A stretch of 57,464 nucleotides of DNA from Micavibrio_B sp048498395 (GTDB taxonomy: Bacteria; Pseudomonadota; Alphaproteobacteria; Micavibrionales; Micavibrionaceae): the NCBI GenBank assembly GCA_048498395.1, contig JBEHYB010000002.1, positions 1 through 57,464 of the forward strand. Reading direction: 5' to 3'. Positions 7,266 through 15,276 of this stretch are shown here, piece after piece. Below the pieces are notes generated by a model. The model was not told the DNA's origin and did no database searches. It saw only the letters and a program-made list of their open reading frames with translations. Position numbers and translations under genes: made by a program. Every line of letters begins with the position of its first letter. The first letter of the stretch is position 1.

Positions 7266-9566
7266 ATGAAGGTTATATCTCACAAAAGCAAAAAAACCGA
7301 CCGACCCCTCCCGGCAAGGCTCTGGCGACTGCGCCACAGATTTGGCTCGACATGGGAAGGACGCTTCGCGCTCGGCCTTGCGCTCGCCGGATTCATGGCG
7401 GGAATCGCGACCTATGCCGCGCTCAAATCGATGCCGCCTTTCGGCACCAATCCCGATATCGTTATCTGGCTTCTCAATATAGACCTTATCATTCTTCTCT
7501 CGCTCGGCATTATCGTCGCCCGCCGCGTGACATCTTTATTCGCGCTGTGGAAGCAGGGGATACCCGGCTCTAAAATCCATATGCGTTTCGTCTACACGTT
7601 CGGCCTTGTCGCGATGGCACCCGCCGTCATCATGATGATCTTCTCGCTGTTCTTCTTTCACTACGGTGTGCAATCCTGGTTTTCGGATCGCGTGAAGACC
7701 GCCGTCCAGGAATCCCGCGCCGTCGCGGAATCCTATCTGAAAGAACACCATCAGATCATCCGCGCCGATATTCTGGCGATGGCGAATGATCTGAACCGCG
7801 AGTCGGGGAAATTCTATACGGATCCGACGGGCTTCGAACGCTACGTCAAAACCCAGTCCGTCATCCGTAACCTGCCGGAAGTTTTTCTCTTTAATGGCAA
7901 CGACGATAAAGTCCTGATCCAGACCGAAGTCGCCGACGATTTCAAAGTGAAAGACATCCCCGATTTCGCCATCGACCGCGCCAATCAGGGCGAGGTGATG
8001 ATCCTCACCGATATCGAAGACGACCGCGTCCGCGCGCTGATAAAGATCCAGAATCTCGCCGACACCTACCTGTTCGTCGGGCGCCCGGTCGAAGCCAATG
8101 TGCTGAACCATTTGGCCGCAACACGCGAAGCCGTCCAGAAATACGAAGAAGTCGCCGCGCGCTACTCCGGATTGCGCCTGACCGTCACTCTTATATATAG
8201 CGTCGTCGCGCTCGTCCTGCTTTTAGCCTCGATGTGGTTCGGCCTGACCTTCGCGCGTAAATTCTCATACCCGATCAGCGACCTGATCGAAACCTCGGAC
8301 AAGGTGCGTAAAGGCGACCTGAGCGCGAAAGCGTCGGAGAGTTCCGGCCTTGAAGAATTCGACTATCTCGGTCGCTCATTCAACAAGATGACATCGCAGA
8401 TCCTGACGCAACGCGAAGAACTTATCGAAGCCAACGCACAACTCGACCAGCGTCGCCGCTTTACCGAGACAATTCTCGCCGGTGTCACCTCGGGAATTCT
8501 CGGCATCACCCGCAACGGCCAGATCACGATCAGCAACAGCTCCGCCTGCGACTTCCTGAAAAAAGATCCCGAAACGCTGGTCGGTGAGAGCATCTATGAA
8601 ATCCTGCCCGAAGCGCGCGATTTTCTCGACCAGTCCTATCTGAAACCGAGCCGCACCCATAATTTTGAATGCCCGTACATCTTGCCGGACGGCTCGCGCC
8701 GCATCTTCCTGATCCGCGTGGCGATCGAACTGATAGGCGATGAAGACCACGGCGCGGTTATCACATTCGACGATATTACCGACCTGCAATCCGCGCAGCG
8801 CAAGGCCGCGTGGGCCGATGTCGCGCGCCGCATCGCGCATGAAATCAAAAACCCGCTGACCCCGATCCAGCTTTCAGCCGAGCGGCTTAAACGCAAATAT
8901 CTCAAAACGGTCCCCGACGACGATCAGGGCGTGTTCGAACAATGTATCGATACCATCGTCCGCCATGTCGGCGATATCGGCCACATGGTCAGCGAATTCT
9001 CAAACTTCGCGCGCATGCCCGAACCCGTGATGAAAGACCACGATATCGGCAAACTCATGCAGGAAATCGTAACGCTCAACCGCGAAGCCGCACATCAGGT
9101 CAGGCTCGAAATTTTTATGGACGAAAGCGATAAACATACGATATGTGATGCCCAGCAAATCCGTCAGGCTTTTACGAATATCCTGAAAAACGCTCTCGAC
9201 TCCGTCGATGAAAAGAAAAAAGACGAAGACGGGGATTTTCAGGGACATGTCGTCGTCGGGCTGGCCCGGTCGGCCGGGGATGAAAATTTGACGCTTTTGG
9301 TCGCCGATAACGGTCTGGGCCTGCCAAAAGACCGCGATCCACAGAGTTTAACCGAGCCATACGTGACTTTAAGAGAAAAAGGCACAGGTTTAGGCCTCGC
9401 AATTGTAAAAAAGATTATGGAGGACCATGGCGGTCATATTATATTCGGTAAACCTGAGTCGGTGACGCTTCAGGGCTGGCCGATCATGGAGGGGGCGACA
9501 GTGTCTCTCGTTTTCCCCCGCCGCCAGGATCAGGCGCATGAAATTATGAGTACGAACGCAGCATAG
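7266..9566 (+). CDS. ntrY: NtrY-type membrane sensor histidine kinase
   Basis: The 766-residue kinase has three N-terminal membrane segments (about residues 33-52, 64-82 and 105-130), a periplasmic sensing region, a fourth span near 300-322, then HAMP, a PAS domain (about 385-500), a HisKA domain with H525 in RIAHEIKNPLTP, and a HATPase domain (NILKNALDSVDE, then DNGLGLP and GTGLGLAIVKKI). NtrY senses nitrogen, redox or envelope conditions and phosphorylates NtrX, encoded 3 bases downstream. In many alphaproteobacteria dusB-ntrB-ntrC lies between ispDF and ntrY; here that block is absent. Confidence 0.95.
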   Translation: MKVISHKSKKTDRPLPARLWRLRHRFGSTWEGRFALGLALAGFMAGIATYAALKSMPPFGTNPDIVIWLLNIDLIILLSLGIIVARRVTSLFALWKQGIPGSKIHMRFVYTFGLVAMAPAVIMMIFSLFFFHYGVQSWFSDRVKTAVQESRAVAESYLKEHHQIIRADILAMANDLNRESGKFYTDPTGFERYVKTQSVIRNLPEVFLFNGNDDKVLIQTEVADDFKVKDIPDFAIDRANQGEVMILTDIEDDRVRALIKIQNLADTYLFVGRPVEANVLNHLAATREAVQKYEEVAARYSGLRLTVTLIYSVVALVLLLASMWFGLTFARKFSYPISDLIETSDKVRKGDLSAKASESSGLEEFDYLGRSFNKMTSQILTQREELIEANAQLDQRRRFTETILAGVTSGILGITRNGQITISNSSACDFLKKDPETLVGESIYEILPEARDFLDQSYLKPSRTHNFECPYILPDGSRRIFLIRVAIELIGDEDHGAVITFDDITDLQSAQRKAAWADVARRIAHEIKNPLTPIQLSAERLKRKYLKTVPDDDQGVFEQCIDTIVRHVGDIGHMVSEFSNFARMPEPVMKDHDIGKLMQEIVTLNREAAHQVRLEIFMDESDKHTICDAQQIRQAFTNILKNALDSVDEKKKDEDGDFQGHVVVGLARSAGDENLTLLVADNGLGLPKDRDPQSLTEPYVTLREKGTGLGLAIVKKIMEDHGGHIIFGKPESVTLQGWPIMEGATVSLVFPRRQDQAHEIMSTNAA

Positions 9567-9569
9567 TGT

Positions 9570-10985
9570 ATGGCAAAAGATATTCTCATTATCGATGACG
9601 AAGCCGACATCCGGGCCCTGATACAGGGCATACTGGAAGACGAAGGCTATTCGACGCGTCAGGCAGGAAACGCCGCGCAGGCTTTCGCGCAGATTTCCGA
9701 ACGCACGCCGTCGCTTGTCGTGCTCGATGTCTGGCTGCAAAATTCCGAATTCGACGGCCTCGCCATTCTTGAACAGGTGAAAGCCGATCATCCGCATCTT
9801 CCCGTCGTGATGATTTCAGGTCACGGCACGATTGAAACGGCCGTCGCCGCCATCCGTCAGGGCGCCTACGATTTCATCGAGAAGCCTTTTAAAACCGACC
9901 GCTTATTGCTGATGATCGAACGAGCGCTCGAAACCTCGCGCCTGCGCCAGGAAAACGAGGCTTTACGCATCAAGGCCGAACCTGCGAGCACATTGCAGGG
10001 CCACAGCCACGCAATCCAGACGCTTGTAAATACGCTTAGCAAAGTCGCCCCAGCGAACAGCCGCGTCCTGATCACCGGCGACTCCGGTGCCGGCAAGGAA
10101 GTCGCCGCCCGTTACATTCACAAAAATTCCGCGCGATCCGCCGGGCCTTTCGTCGTGCTCAATTGCGCCATTCTCAATCCCGACCGCATCGAGATCGAAC
10201 TCTTTGGATCGGAAGACAAGGGTGTCATCCATAACGGCGTGCTTGAACGCGCCGATCAGGGCACATTGCTTCTCGATGAAGTCGCCGACATGCCGCTTGA
10301 AACGCAGGGCAAGATCGTCCGCGCGCTTCAGGACCAGACTTTTACCCGCATCGGCGGCAACGAACAGATCAAGGGCGATGTGCGTATTCTCGCCTCGACC
10401 AGCAAGAACCTGCTGGATGCCACGAAGAACGGCACGTTCCGCGAAGATTTATACTACCGCCTGAACGTCGTGCCGGTACAGGTTCCGGCTTTACGCGAAC
10501 GCATGGACGATATTCCTGAGCTCATCGATTTCTTCATGGAACATAACGTCAAGCATATCGGCCTGCACAAACGTGCTTTCTCGGCTTCCGCGATGATGGC
10601 GCTGCAGGCCTATTCATGGCCGGGCAATATCCGTCAGTTAAAGAATCTGATCGAATGGCTGATGATCATGGGTGGCAACAATCCTGAATCCATCCAGACC
10701 GAAGATCTCCCGCCGGAAATCTCACAGACCGTACCGGGTACACTGAAAACGGAGTGGGGCGCGGATCTTATCTCGCTGCCGCTACGCGAAGCGCGTGAAG
10801 TTTTCGAACGCGAATATCTTTTGTCCCAAGTCAACCGCTTCGGCGGCAACATCTCCAAAACCGCGCAATTCGTCGGCATGGAACGCTCCGCGCTTCACCG
10901 CAAGCTGAAATCCTTGAACATCACCACATCCGAGCGCGACCCGGAAGAATCCACCTCCGCCGAAGTCATCCGCATCAGCGCGTAA
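9570..10985 (+). CDS. ntrX: NtrX-type response regulator, AAA+ and HTH domains
   Basis: The 471-residue regulator has a receiver domain with D53 in VVLDVWLQ, an AAA+ ATPase domain with Walker A GDSGAGKE (about residue 170) and LLLDEVADMPL, and a Fis-type helix-turn-helix near the C-terminus (ISKTAQFVGMERSALHRKL). The sigma54-contacting GAFTGA loop is missing: the region between ELFGSED and LERADQGTL is short and reads KGVIHNGV. As known for other NtrX proteins, this suggests it does not activate sigma54 polymerase by the standard route. It follows ntrY directly, so the two form one operon. Confidence 0.95.
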   Translation: MAKDILIIDDEADIRALIQGILEDEGYSTRQAGNAAQAFAQISERTPSLVVLDVWLQNSEFDGLAILEQVKADHPHLPVVMISGHGTIETAVAAIRQGAYDFIEKPFKTDRLLLMIERALETSRLRQENEALRIKAEPASTLQGHSHAIQTLVNTLSKVAPANSRVLITGDSGAGKEVAARYIHKNSARSAGPFVVLNCAILNPDRIEIELFGSEDKGVIHNGVLERADQGTLLLDEVADMPLETQGKIVRALQDQTFTRIGGNEQIKGDVRILASTSKNLLDATKNGTFREDLYYRLNVVPVQVPALRERMDDIPELIDFFMEHNVKHIGLHKRAFSASAMMALQAYSWPGNIRQLKNLIEWLMIMGGNNPESIQTEDLPPEISQTVPGTLKTEWGADLISLPLREAREVFEREYLLSQVNRFGGNISKTAQFVGMERSALHRKLKSLNITTSERDPEESTSAEVIRISA

Positions 10986-10999
10986 TATCTACTCACCCC

Positions 11000-11082
11000 A
11001 AGATCCCCGCTTTCGCGGGGAAAGCAGGAAGAATCATTACATTAATTAAATGCTGTCCCCGCGAAGGCGGGGATCTTTTTTT
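11000..11082. repeat. Nested palindrome after ntrX, terminator-like
   Basis: An outer pair AAGATCCCCGC / GCGGGGATCTT encloses two smaller hairpins (CCCCGCTTTCGCGGGG and CCCCGCGAAGGCGGGG) separated by an AT-rich linker, and ends in a run of T (11075-11082). It could end ntrYX transcription. The CCCCGCGAAGGCGGGG unit is a common intergenic repeat type; a diverged unit is near 4066. Confidence 0.75.
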
Positions 11083-11084
11083 GA

Positions 11085-11156
11085 ACCACAGAGGACACAG
11101 AGAACACGGATGATAAATAAAAAAACTTCTCTGCTTCCTCTGTGTCCTCTGTGGTT
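11085..11156. repeat. Inverted repeat with AACCACAGAGGACACAGAG arms
   Basis: The left arm AACCACAGAGGACACAGAG is mirrored by CTCTGTGTCCTCTGTGGTT, with an AT-rich centre. It directly follows the palindrome at 11000-11082 and precedes a decayed half copy (about 11168-11197) of the 68-bp repeat, so three repeat families are stacked here. An arm fragment also occurs at about 3107-3133. Confidence 0.8.
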
Positions 11157-11225
11157 AAACCTTCCTGTCATCCTGATACCGATTTTCATAGGCATGATGC
11201 TGAATCAAAATTGCGATGAAAAAAT

Positions 11226-11483
11226 TTAACGCATCCCGGTGCCCGGCATAATCCAGGCTTTCTGATATGTATCATCGCTTTTCCGCGGCTTATCAGCACT
11301 TGAAGACGAGCTATTTGATTCAGTGCGCGCAGCTGGAGCCTGGCATGCTTCCAGATCTGCATTTTCAGGCTTGGCACATTCGTGTGTGCAAGCAGTAAGA
11401 AAGGCTGCTCCAGCCAACCCCGCTACTATAAGTGACACCTTGGCAATACCGCCCATGCCTGAATTTTCTGATTGTCTTCCCAT
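11226..11483 (-). CDS. Small predicted lipoprotein (85 aa)
   Basis: I chose the ATG at 11483 because AGGAGA lies 7 bases upstream; an in-frame upstream start lacks support. The product has a positively charged N-terminus, a hydrophobic segment (AKVSLIVAGLAGAAF) and a lipobox LTAC, so it should be lipidated at that cysteine after cleavage by Lsp. The mature part has two further Cys residues (HECAKPENADLEAC), a Ser-rich linker and a short tail. I do not recognise a family. It is divergent from the gene at 11600. Confidence 0.6.
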   Translation of the reverse strand: MGRQSENSGMGGIAKVSLIVAGLAGAAFLTACTHECAKPENADLEACQAPAARTESNSSSSSADKPRKSDDTYQKAWIMPGTGMR

Positions 11484-11551
11484 TACGCAGTCTCCTAATA
11501 AAATGCTGTTTGCACCACAAACCACTTTTTCATAATTTAGTCAACAAACGC

Positions 11552-11580
11552 TTGACATTTTGGGAATTTAATCCTATACT
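11552..11580 (+). promoter_or_regulatory. Sigma70-like promoter for the 11600 gene
   Basis: TTGACA at 11552-11557 and TATACT at 11575-11580 are separated by 17 bases, close to the consensus. The next start on this strand is 11600, with AAGGAT just upstream. The promoter may also drive the overlapping HAD gene and possibly hfq-hflX. Confidence 0.65.
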
Positions 11581-11599
11581 CTGCGATAAAAAGGATAAG

Positions 11600-12010
11600 A
11601 TGACCCGCCTGAACCTCACCCAGATCGCCGAAATTCTTGAACTGCTGAGAACTCCCCATAGCTCATCCTCCGCCGCAGACCTTCTCGAACATAAAGCCCT
11701 CCAGCTCGACCGCCTGTTTCGTTCGCTGCTCGCCAGCCAAAACCCCGCCGCCTTCAAAATGGCGCTCAAGGCACAACGCTTGTCCATGCGTATGGCCATC
11801 GCTGCACAAAAAATAAAATTAGCCACGAAAATCGACGAACAAACTAGTAAGAACCCACCTTTAAAGCCGTCACCCCAATCCCATCCCCGTTTCGTCATAC
11901 CGGCGAAAGCCGGTATCCAGAAACCTCGTCCTATCTGGATGCCGATTTCCATCGGCATGACGGTAAGTACGTTGTGTACGCATAATGAAATCGCTAGGAT
12001 ACCGCCATGA
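11600..12010 (+). CDS. Hypothetical protein with a repeat-derived C-terminus
   Basis: The start at 11600 follows a promoter and an AAGGAT site; in-frame upstream starts lie before the promoter. The first ~90 residues are helical and basic (MTRLNLTQIAEILELLRTP, then LEHKALQLDRLFRSLLASQNPAAFKMALKAQRLSMRMA) and resemble no family I know. From about residue 98 the reading frame runs through the 68-bp palindromic repeat at 11894-11961, giving FVIPAKAGIQ...WMPISIGMT, so the C-terminus is repeat-encoded. The stop overlaps the ATG of the HAD gene (ATGA), suggesting coupled translation. Confidence 0.5.
   Translation: MTRLNLTQIAEILELLRTPHSSSSAADLLEHKALQLDRLFRSLLASQNPAAFKMALKAQRLSMRMAIAAQKIKLATKIDEQTSKNPPLKPSPQSHPRFVIPAKAGIQKPRPIWMPISIGMTVSTLCTHNEIARIPP
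11894..11961. repeat. 68-bp double-hairpin palindromic repeat, copy 2
   Basis: It has the same length and hairpin plan as the copy at 3025-3092: GTCAT start, ATACCGGC/GCCGGTAT hairpin, CCAG/CTGG arms, TGCCGAT/ATCGGCA hairpin, ATGAC end. The linker between the hairpins differs between copies. This copy lies inside the reading frame of the 11600 gene. Confidence 0.85.
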
Positions 12011-12678
12011 CGCACCCTTCTAAAAACATCGCTCTTTTATTCGACTGGGACGGCACGCTCGTCGATACGATCCATGTCCTGACCAAGGCGTACAACGATG
12101 TTTTCGTCCATTTCAATATGCCGACCTGGACGATCGAGGACGGCAAGAAAAGAATCCGCACGTCATCGCGCGAAACTTTTCCGCAGATGTTCGGCGACCG
12201 CACGGATGAAGCGCTGCAGATATATTATGCGTCGGTTGAAAAAAACCATCTCGAACATCTGCACAAGATGGAAGGAGTTGAAGAATTTCTCGCCCATATG
12301 CAAAAGTTCGGAATACCGATGGGCGTGATCAGCAACAAGCGCGATTCCTATCTGAAAAAAGAAGTCGAATATCTTGGCTGGGGCGATTACTTCACCGCGC
12401 TTGTCGGCGCGGGCAGGGCGGGCAAGGACAAGCCGGCTCCGGAAGCCATGACGATCGCCATCAATGAAATGGCGCTGCCATCGGCTAATTTAGAATTATG
12501 GTATGTAGGCGACACTGAAACCGACATGGAATTCGCGGCGAATTTCGGCTGTAAAAAGGCCTTTATTTCACACGGCTTCGGTACATTAGAGGAAGCTGAA
12601 AAGTATCGCCCTGATTTGATCGCATCAGGCTGCGCAGAGCTGGGAAAACAGCTTGATACGGTATTTAATCTCCGTTAA
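12007..12678 (+). CDS. HAD-family hydrolase, phosphoglycolate phosphatase-like
   Basis: The 223-residue protein has the HAD catalytic motif FDWDGTLVDT (first Asp is the nucleophile), motif II VISNK, motif III lysine in AGKDKPAPE and the acidic motif WYVGDTETDMEFA. A helical cap sits between motifs I and II, as in Gph-like phosphatases. The substrate cannot be fixed. TAGGATA lies upstream of the ATG. The gene lies between ntrX and hfq and overlaps the preceding small gene by four bases. Confidence 0.85.
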   Translation: MTHPSKNIALLFDWDGTLVDTIHVLTKAYNDVFVHFNMPTWTIEDGKKRIRTSSRETFPQMFGDRTDEALQIYYASVEKNHLEHLHKMEGVEEFLAHMQKFGIPMGVISNKRDSYLKKEVEYLGWGDYFTALVGAGRAGKDKPAPEAMTIAINEMALPSANLELWYVGDTETDMEFAANFGCKKAFISHGFGTLEEAEKYRPDLIASGCAELGKQLDTVFNLR

Positions 12679-12723
12679 TGTCCGGCACGAACCATAAGAA
12701 AATTACAAAAAAAGGACCGTTTC

Positions 12724-12999
12724 ATGGCTGAAAAATCAGAAAAAAATCAAAACATCCAGGACGTGTTCCTCAACAAAATCCGCAAAGACAAACACACCGT
12801 CACAGTGTTCCTCGTCAACGGCGTGAAACTTCAGGGCGTTGTGACATGGTTTGATAATTTCTCGCTGCTGCTGCGCCGTGAATCCCATGTCCAGCTCGTC
12901 TATAAACATGCGATCTCGACCATCATGCCGACCGGCCCGCTGACTCTGTATGAATCAGGCGAGACCGTGGTTGAAGGCGAAGGCTCCGCAACCGAATAG
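12724..12999 (+). CDS. hfq: RNA chaperone Hfq
   Basis: Hfq forms hexameric Sm-like rings that pair small RNAs with mRNAs. The 91-residue protein has the Sm1 region (IQDVFLNKIRKDKHTVTVFLVNGVKL is the conserved N-terminal part), Sm2 with the diagnostic YKHAIST, and an acidic tail. AAAGGA lies 8 bases before the ATG. The order hfq then hflX, downstream of ntrYX, is characteristic of alphaproteobacteria. hflX begins 3 bases after the stop. Confidence 0.97.
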   Translation: MAEKSEKNQNIQDVFLNKIRKDKHTVTVFLVNGVKLQGVVTWFDNFSLLLRRESHVQLVYKHAISTIMPTGPLTLYESGETVVEGEGSATE

Positions 13000-13001
13000 A
13001 T

Positions 13002-14312
13002 TTGACAAAAAAATCACAATCCCTGACCTGCCTGATCGTCCACCCGGTTTTTCAAAAGAAGATCGTTAGCCGGGAGCGTAATTTCGTGCGCTCGCTCGAG
13101 AGCGAGATCGAAGAAGCGGAAGGCCTCGCCCATGCGATCAGCCTCGATGTGCTTGAGACACGCGCCGCCAAGATCTATGAGATCGCCGCCGGAACATTGT
13201 TCGGCAAGGGAGCCTGCGAGTCGCTCGGCAAGGATATCGAAGAGCTTGAGCCGACGGTCGTCATCGTCAACTTCAATCTTTCGCCCGTTCAACAGCGCAA
13301 CCTTGAAAAGCTCTGGAACGTCAAGGTCATCGACCGCACCGGGCTGATCCTCGAGATCTTCGGCGAACGCGCCCAGACCAAGGAAGGGAAGATCCAGGTC
13401 GATCTCGCGGCGCTGAATTACCAGCGGTCGCGCCTCGTCAAATCATGGACCCACTTGGAACGGCAACGGGCCGGTGGCGGGTTTCTCGGAGGTCCCGGTG
13501 AGACCCAGTTAGAGCTCGATCGCCGTATGATCGACGAGAAGATCAACCGCCTCAAGAAGCAGTTGATCGAAGTCCGCCGCACGCGTGATCTTGGCCGCCA
13601 GAACCGTGAGAAAGTCCCGTTCCCCGTCGTCGCACTCGTCGGCTATACCAACGCTGGAAAATCGACACTGTTCAACACGCTGACAGGGGCGGATGTCTTT
13701 GCGGAAGATTTGCGCTTCGCGACGCTCGATCCGACGCTGCGCCGTCTGAAACTCCCGAACGGCCAGATGGTCATCTTCTCCGATACGGTCGGCTTTATCG
13801 CCGACCTGCCGACGCATCTCGTCGAAGCGTTCCGCGCGACATTGGAACAGGTGCAGTATGCCGACGTGATCCTGCATGTCCGCGATATCTCGTCCGAAGA
13901 TACTGAATCCCAGCGTGAGGACGTGATCAAGGTGCTGACCGATCTCGGGATCGATTACGCCGCCGACCCGCGTATCATCGAGGTGCTGAACAAGACCGAT
14001 ATGGTCGAAGATTTCCGCCCGCGCATTTACCGCGATTTCCATGGCGCGCAGATCGGTGTCTCGGCACTGCGCAAGAAGAACCTGCCAGCACTTCTGGAGG
14101 CCGTCGAGGACATCGTTTCGGTGAACCGCGTCAGCGTCAAGATCTCGCTCAATGCCGGGCAGGGCAAGGCCCTGTCATGGCTCTACGCCAATGCCGAGAT
14201 AGTCCAGAAGAAGGCCCGCGAGGACAAGCTCACCCTGACCGTGGCCATTGAGCCGGCAGAGCTTGAGAAGTTCAAAAGCCGTTTCCCGGAACTTAAGGTC
14301 AAGGAAGGCTAG
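13002..14312 (+). CDS. hflX: GTPase HflX
   Basis: HflX is a ribosome-associated GTPase that rescues or splits stalled 70S ribosomes under stress. The 436-residue protein has the N-terminal HflX domain, the glycine-rich GGGFLGGPGETQLELDRR signature, a coiled linker, and the G domain: G1 GYTNAGKS, G3 DTVGF and G4 NKTD. The start is a TTG at 13002, 3 bases after hfq; no better start precedes the conserved region. mazG, often the next gene, is here about 1 kb away on the other strand. Confidence 0.95.
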   Translation: MTKKSQSLTCLIVHPVFQKKIVSRERNFVRSLESEIEEAEGLAHAISLDVLETRAAKIYEIAAGTLFGKGACESLGKDIEELEPTVVIVNFNLSPVQQRNLEKLWNVKVIDRTGLILEIFGERAQTKEGKIQVDLAALNYQRSRLVKSWTHLERQRAGGGFLGGPGETQLELDRRMIDEKINRLKKQLIEVRRTRDLGRQNREKVPFPVVALVGYTNAGKSTLFNTLTGADVFAEDLRFATLDPTLRRLKLPNGQMVIFSDTVGFIADLPTHLVEAFRATLEQVQYADVILHVRDISSEDTESQREDVIKVLTDLGIDYAADPRIIEVLNKTDMVEDFRPRIYRDFHGAQIGVSALRKKNLPALLEAVEDIVSVNRVSVKISLNAGQGKALSWLYANAEIVQKKAREDKLTLTVAIEPAELEKFKSRFPELKVKEG

Positions 14313-14317
14313 ATAAC

Positions 14318-14346
14318 TTGACATATTATTACCCGGGCATTTATAT
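14318..14346 (+). promoter_or_regulatory. Sigma70-like promoter for the paralogous pair
   Basis: TTGACA (14318-14323) and TTATAT (14341-14346) are separated by 17 bases. The promoter lies just after the hflX stop and 30 bases before the first gene of the pair, so the pair probably has its own transcript. Confidence 0.65.
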
Positions 14347-14376
14347 GGTTAAACAGACACTGAGTAGGAGATCCGC

Positions 14377-14802
14377 ATGGCACTGAATTCTTTAGGCGAA
14401 CTCGAAAACACACCCGGCGCGTACCACCGCGAACAGGCAGCTCATAAACGGGCGCAACTGATAGCTCACGGAGAAGCCGTTATTGAAAACCGTAAAGCAG
14501 CGCAAGCCTTCTACAATGCCTCAAGAAATGAACGTCGTTTCGCCGATGAATGTTATAAGGACATATACTGTTATTTTAGGCTTCCGCCTGGCTGGCTTGG
14601 TGATTTCAATCTGGATGCCACCGATAAACGGATGGAAACGCACCGTGCGCAATCCGCAGCCCATGAAATCTCAATGGCTGAAAGCCTCAAACTTGCGCGC
14701 GAATACAATTCCTTTTCGAAGAACATGGGCCTGAAGCTGCAGATCATAGGCCACGACGTGACCGCCGCCGTACAGAGCACCCTTGGGTTTATCTTCAAAT
14801 AA
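14377..14802 (+). CDS. Hypothetical protein, paralogue of the next gene
   Basis: The 141-residue protein is unrecognised. It shares its start (MALNSLGELENTPGAYHRE) and its end (GLKLQIIGHDVTAAVQSTLGF) with the protein encoded at 14826, and the middle also aligns (GDFNLDATDKRMETHRAQSAAHE against GDFNLTDTREVMRVHQAQSAQHY). It is mostly helical and charged, without signal peptide or membrane segment. It has its own promoter and a good ribosome binding site (AGGAG, spacing about 6). The pair separates hflX from mazG. Confidence 0.8.
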   Translation: MALNSLGELENTPGAYHREQAAHKRAQLIAHGEAVIENRKAAQAFYNASRNERRFADECYKDIYCYFRLPPGWLGDFNLDATDKRMETHRAQSAAHEISMAESLKLAREYNSFSKNMGLKLQIIGHDVTAAVQSTLGFIFK

Positions 14803-14825
14803 GAACAAGCGAACAGGAGACCAAT

Positions 14826-15272
14826 ATGGCCAAGAACTCTTTAGGCGAACTCGAAAACGCACCCGGTGCCGCCCATCGCGAACGAGCCGCCGGTAAGCGC
14901 GATTTGTTAGCCGCACGACTTACGGCGGCCGCTCAGCACAAGAAAGCCGCCGCTGCATTCGAAGATGCCGCAGAAGCCGAAGATGCGCAGACCGATATCT
15001 GTGCTGCAAAAATCCAGAAATATATGAGCATACCCGTGGCGTGGAGAGATGCCGTACGCAAGAGCGGCGACTTTAACCTCACAGATACCCGTGAAGTTAT
15101 GAGAGTACACCAGGCCCAGTCCGCGCAACATTACCGCTCAATGGACGAAAGCCGTGAACTGGCGCGTGAATTCAATTCACTGAAAACAAATCTGGGCCTG
15201 CGCCTTGAAATTCTGGGTCATGATGTGACAGCCAAGGTACAAACGGCTCTCGGTTTTTTTGGAATTAGATAG
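14826..15272 (+). CDS. Hypothetical protein, paralogue of the previous gene
   Basis: The 148-residue protein begins MAKNSLGELENAPGAAHRE and ends LEILGHDVTAKVQTALGF, closely matching the preceding gene, from which it must derive by tandem duplication or vice versa. The central part is Ala-rich and has diverged most. Both keep an ELAREFNSL/KLAREYNSF helix. AGGAG lies upstream of the ATG, 23 bases after the previous stop, so the two are co-transcribed. No function can be given. Confidence 0.8.
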   Translation: MAKNSLGELENAPGAAHRERAAGKRDLLAARLTAAAQHKKAAAAFEDAAEAEDAQTDICAAKIQKYMSIPVAWRDAVRKSGDFNLTDTREVMRVHQAQSAQHYRSMDESRELAREFNSLKTNLGLRLEILGHDVTAKVQTALGFFGIR

Positions 15273-15276
15273 GGGG

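Noticed and set aside
10986..11225. CRISPR-like array
   Set aside because: The repeats are inverted and belong to different families, without regular spacers.
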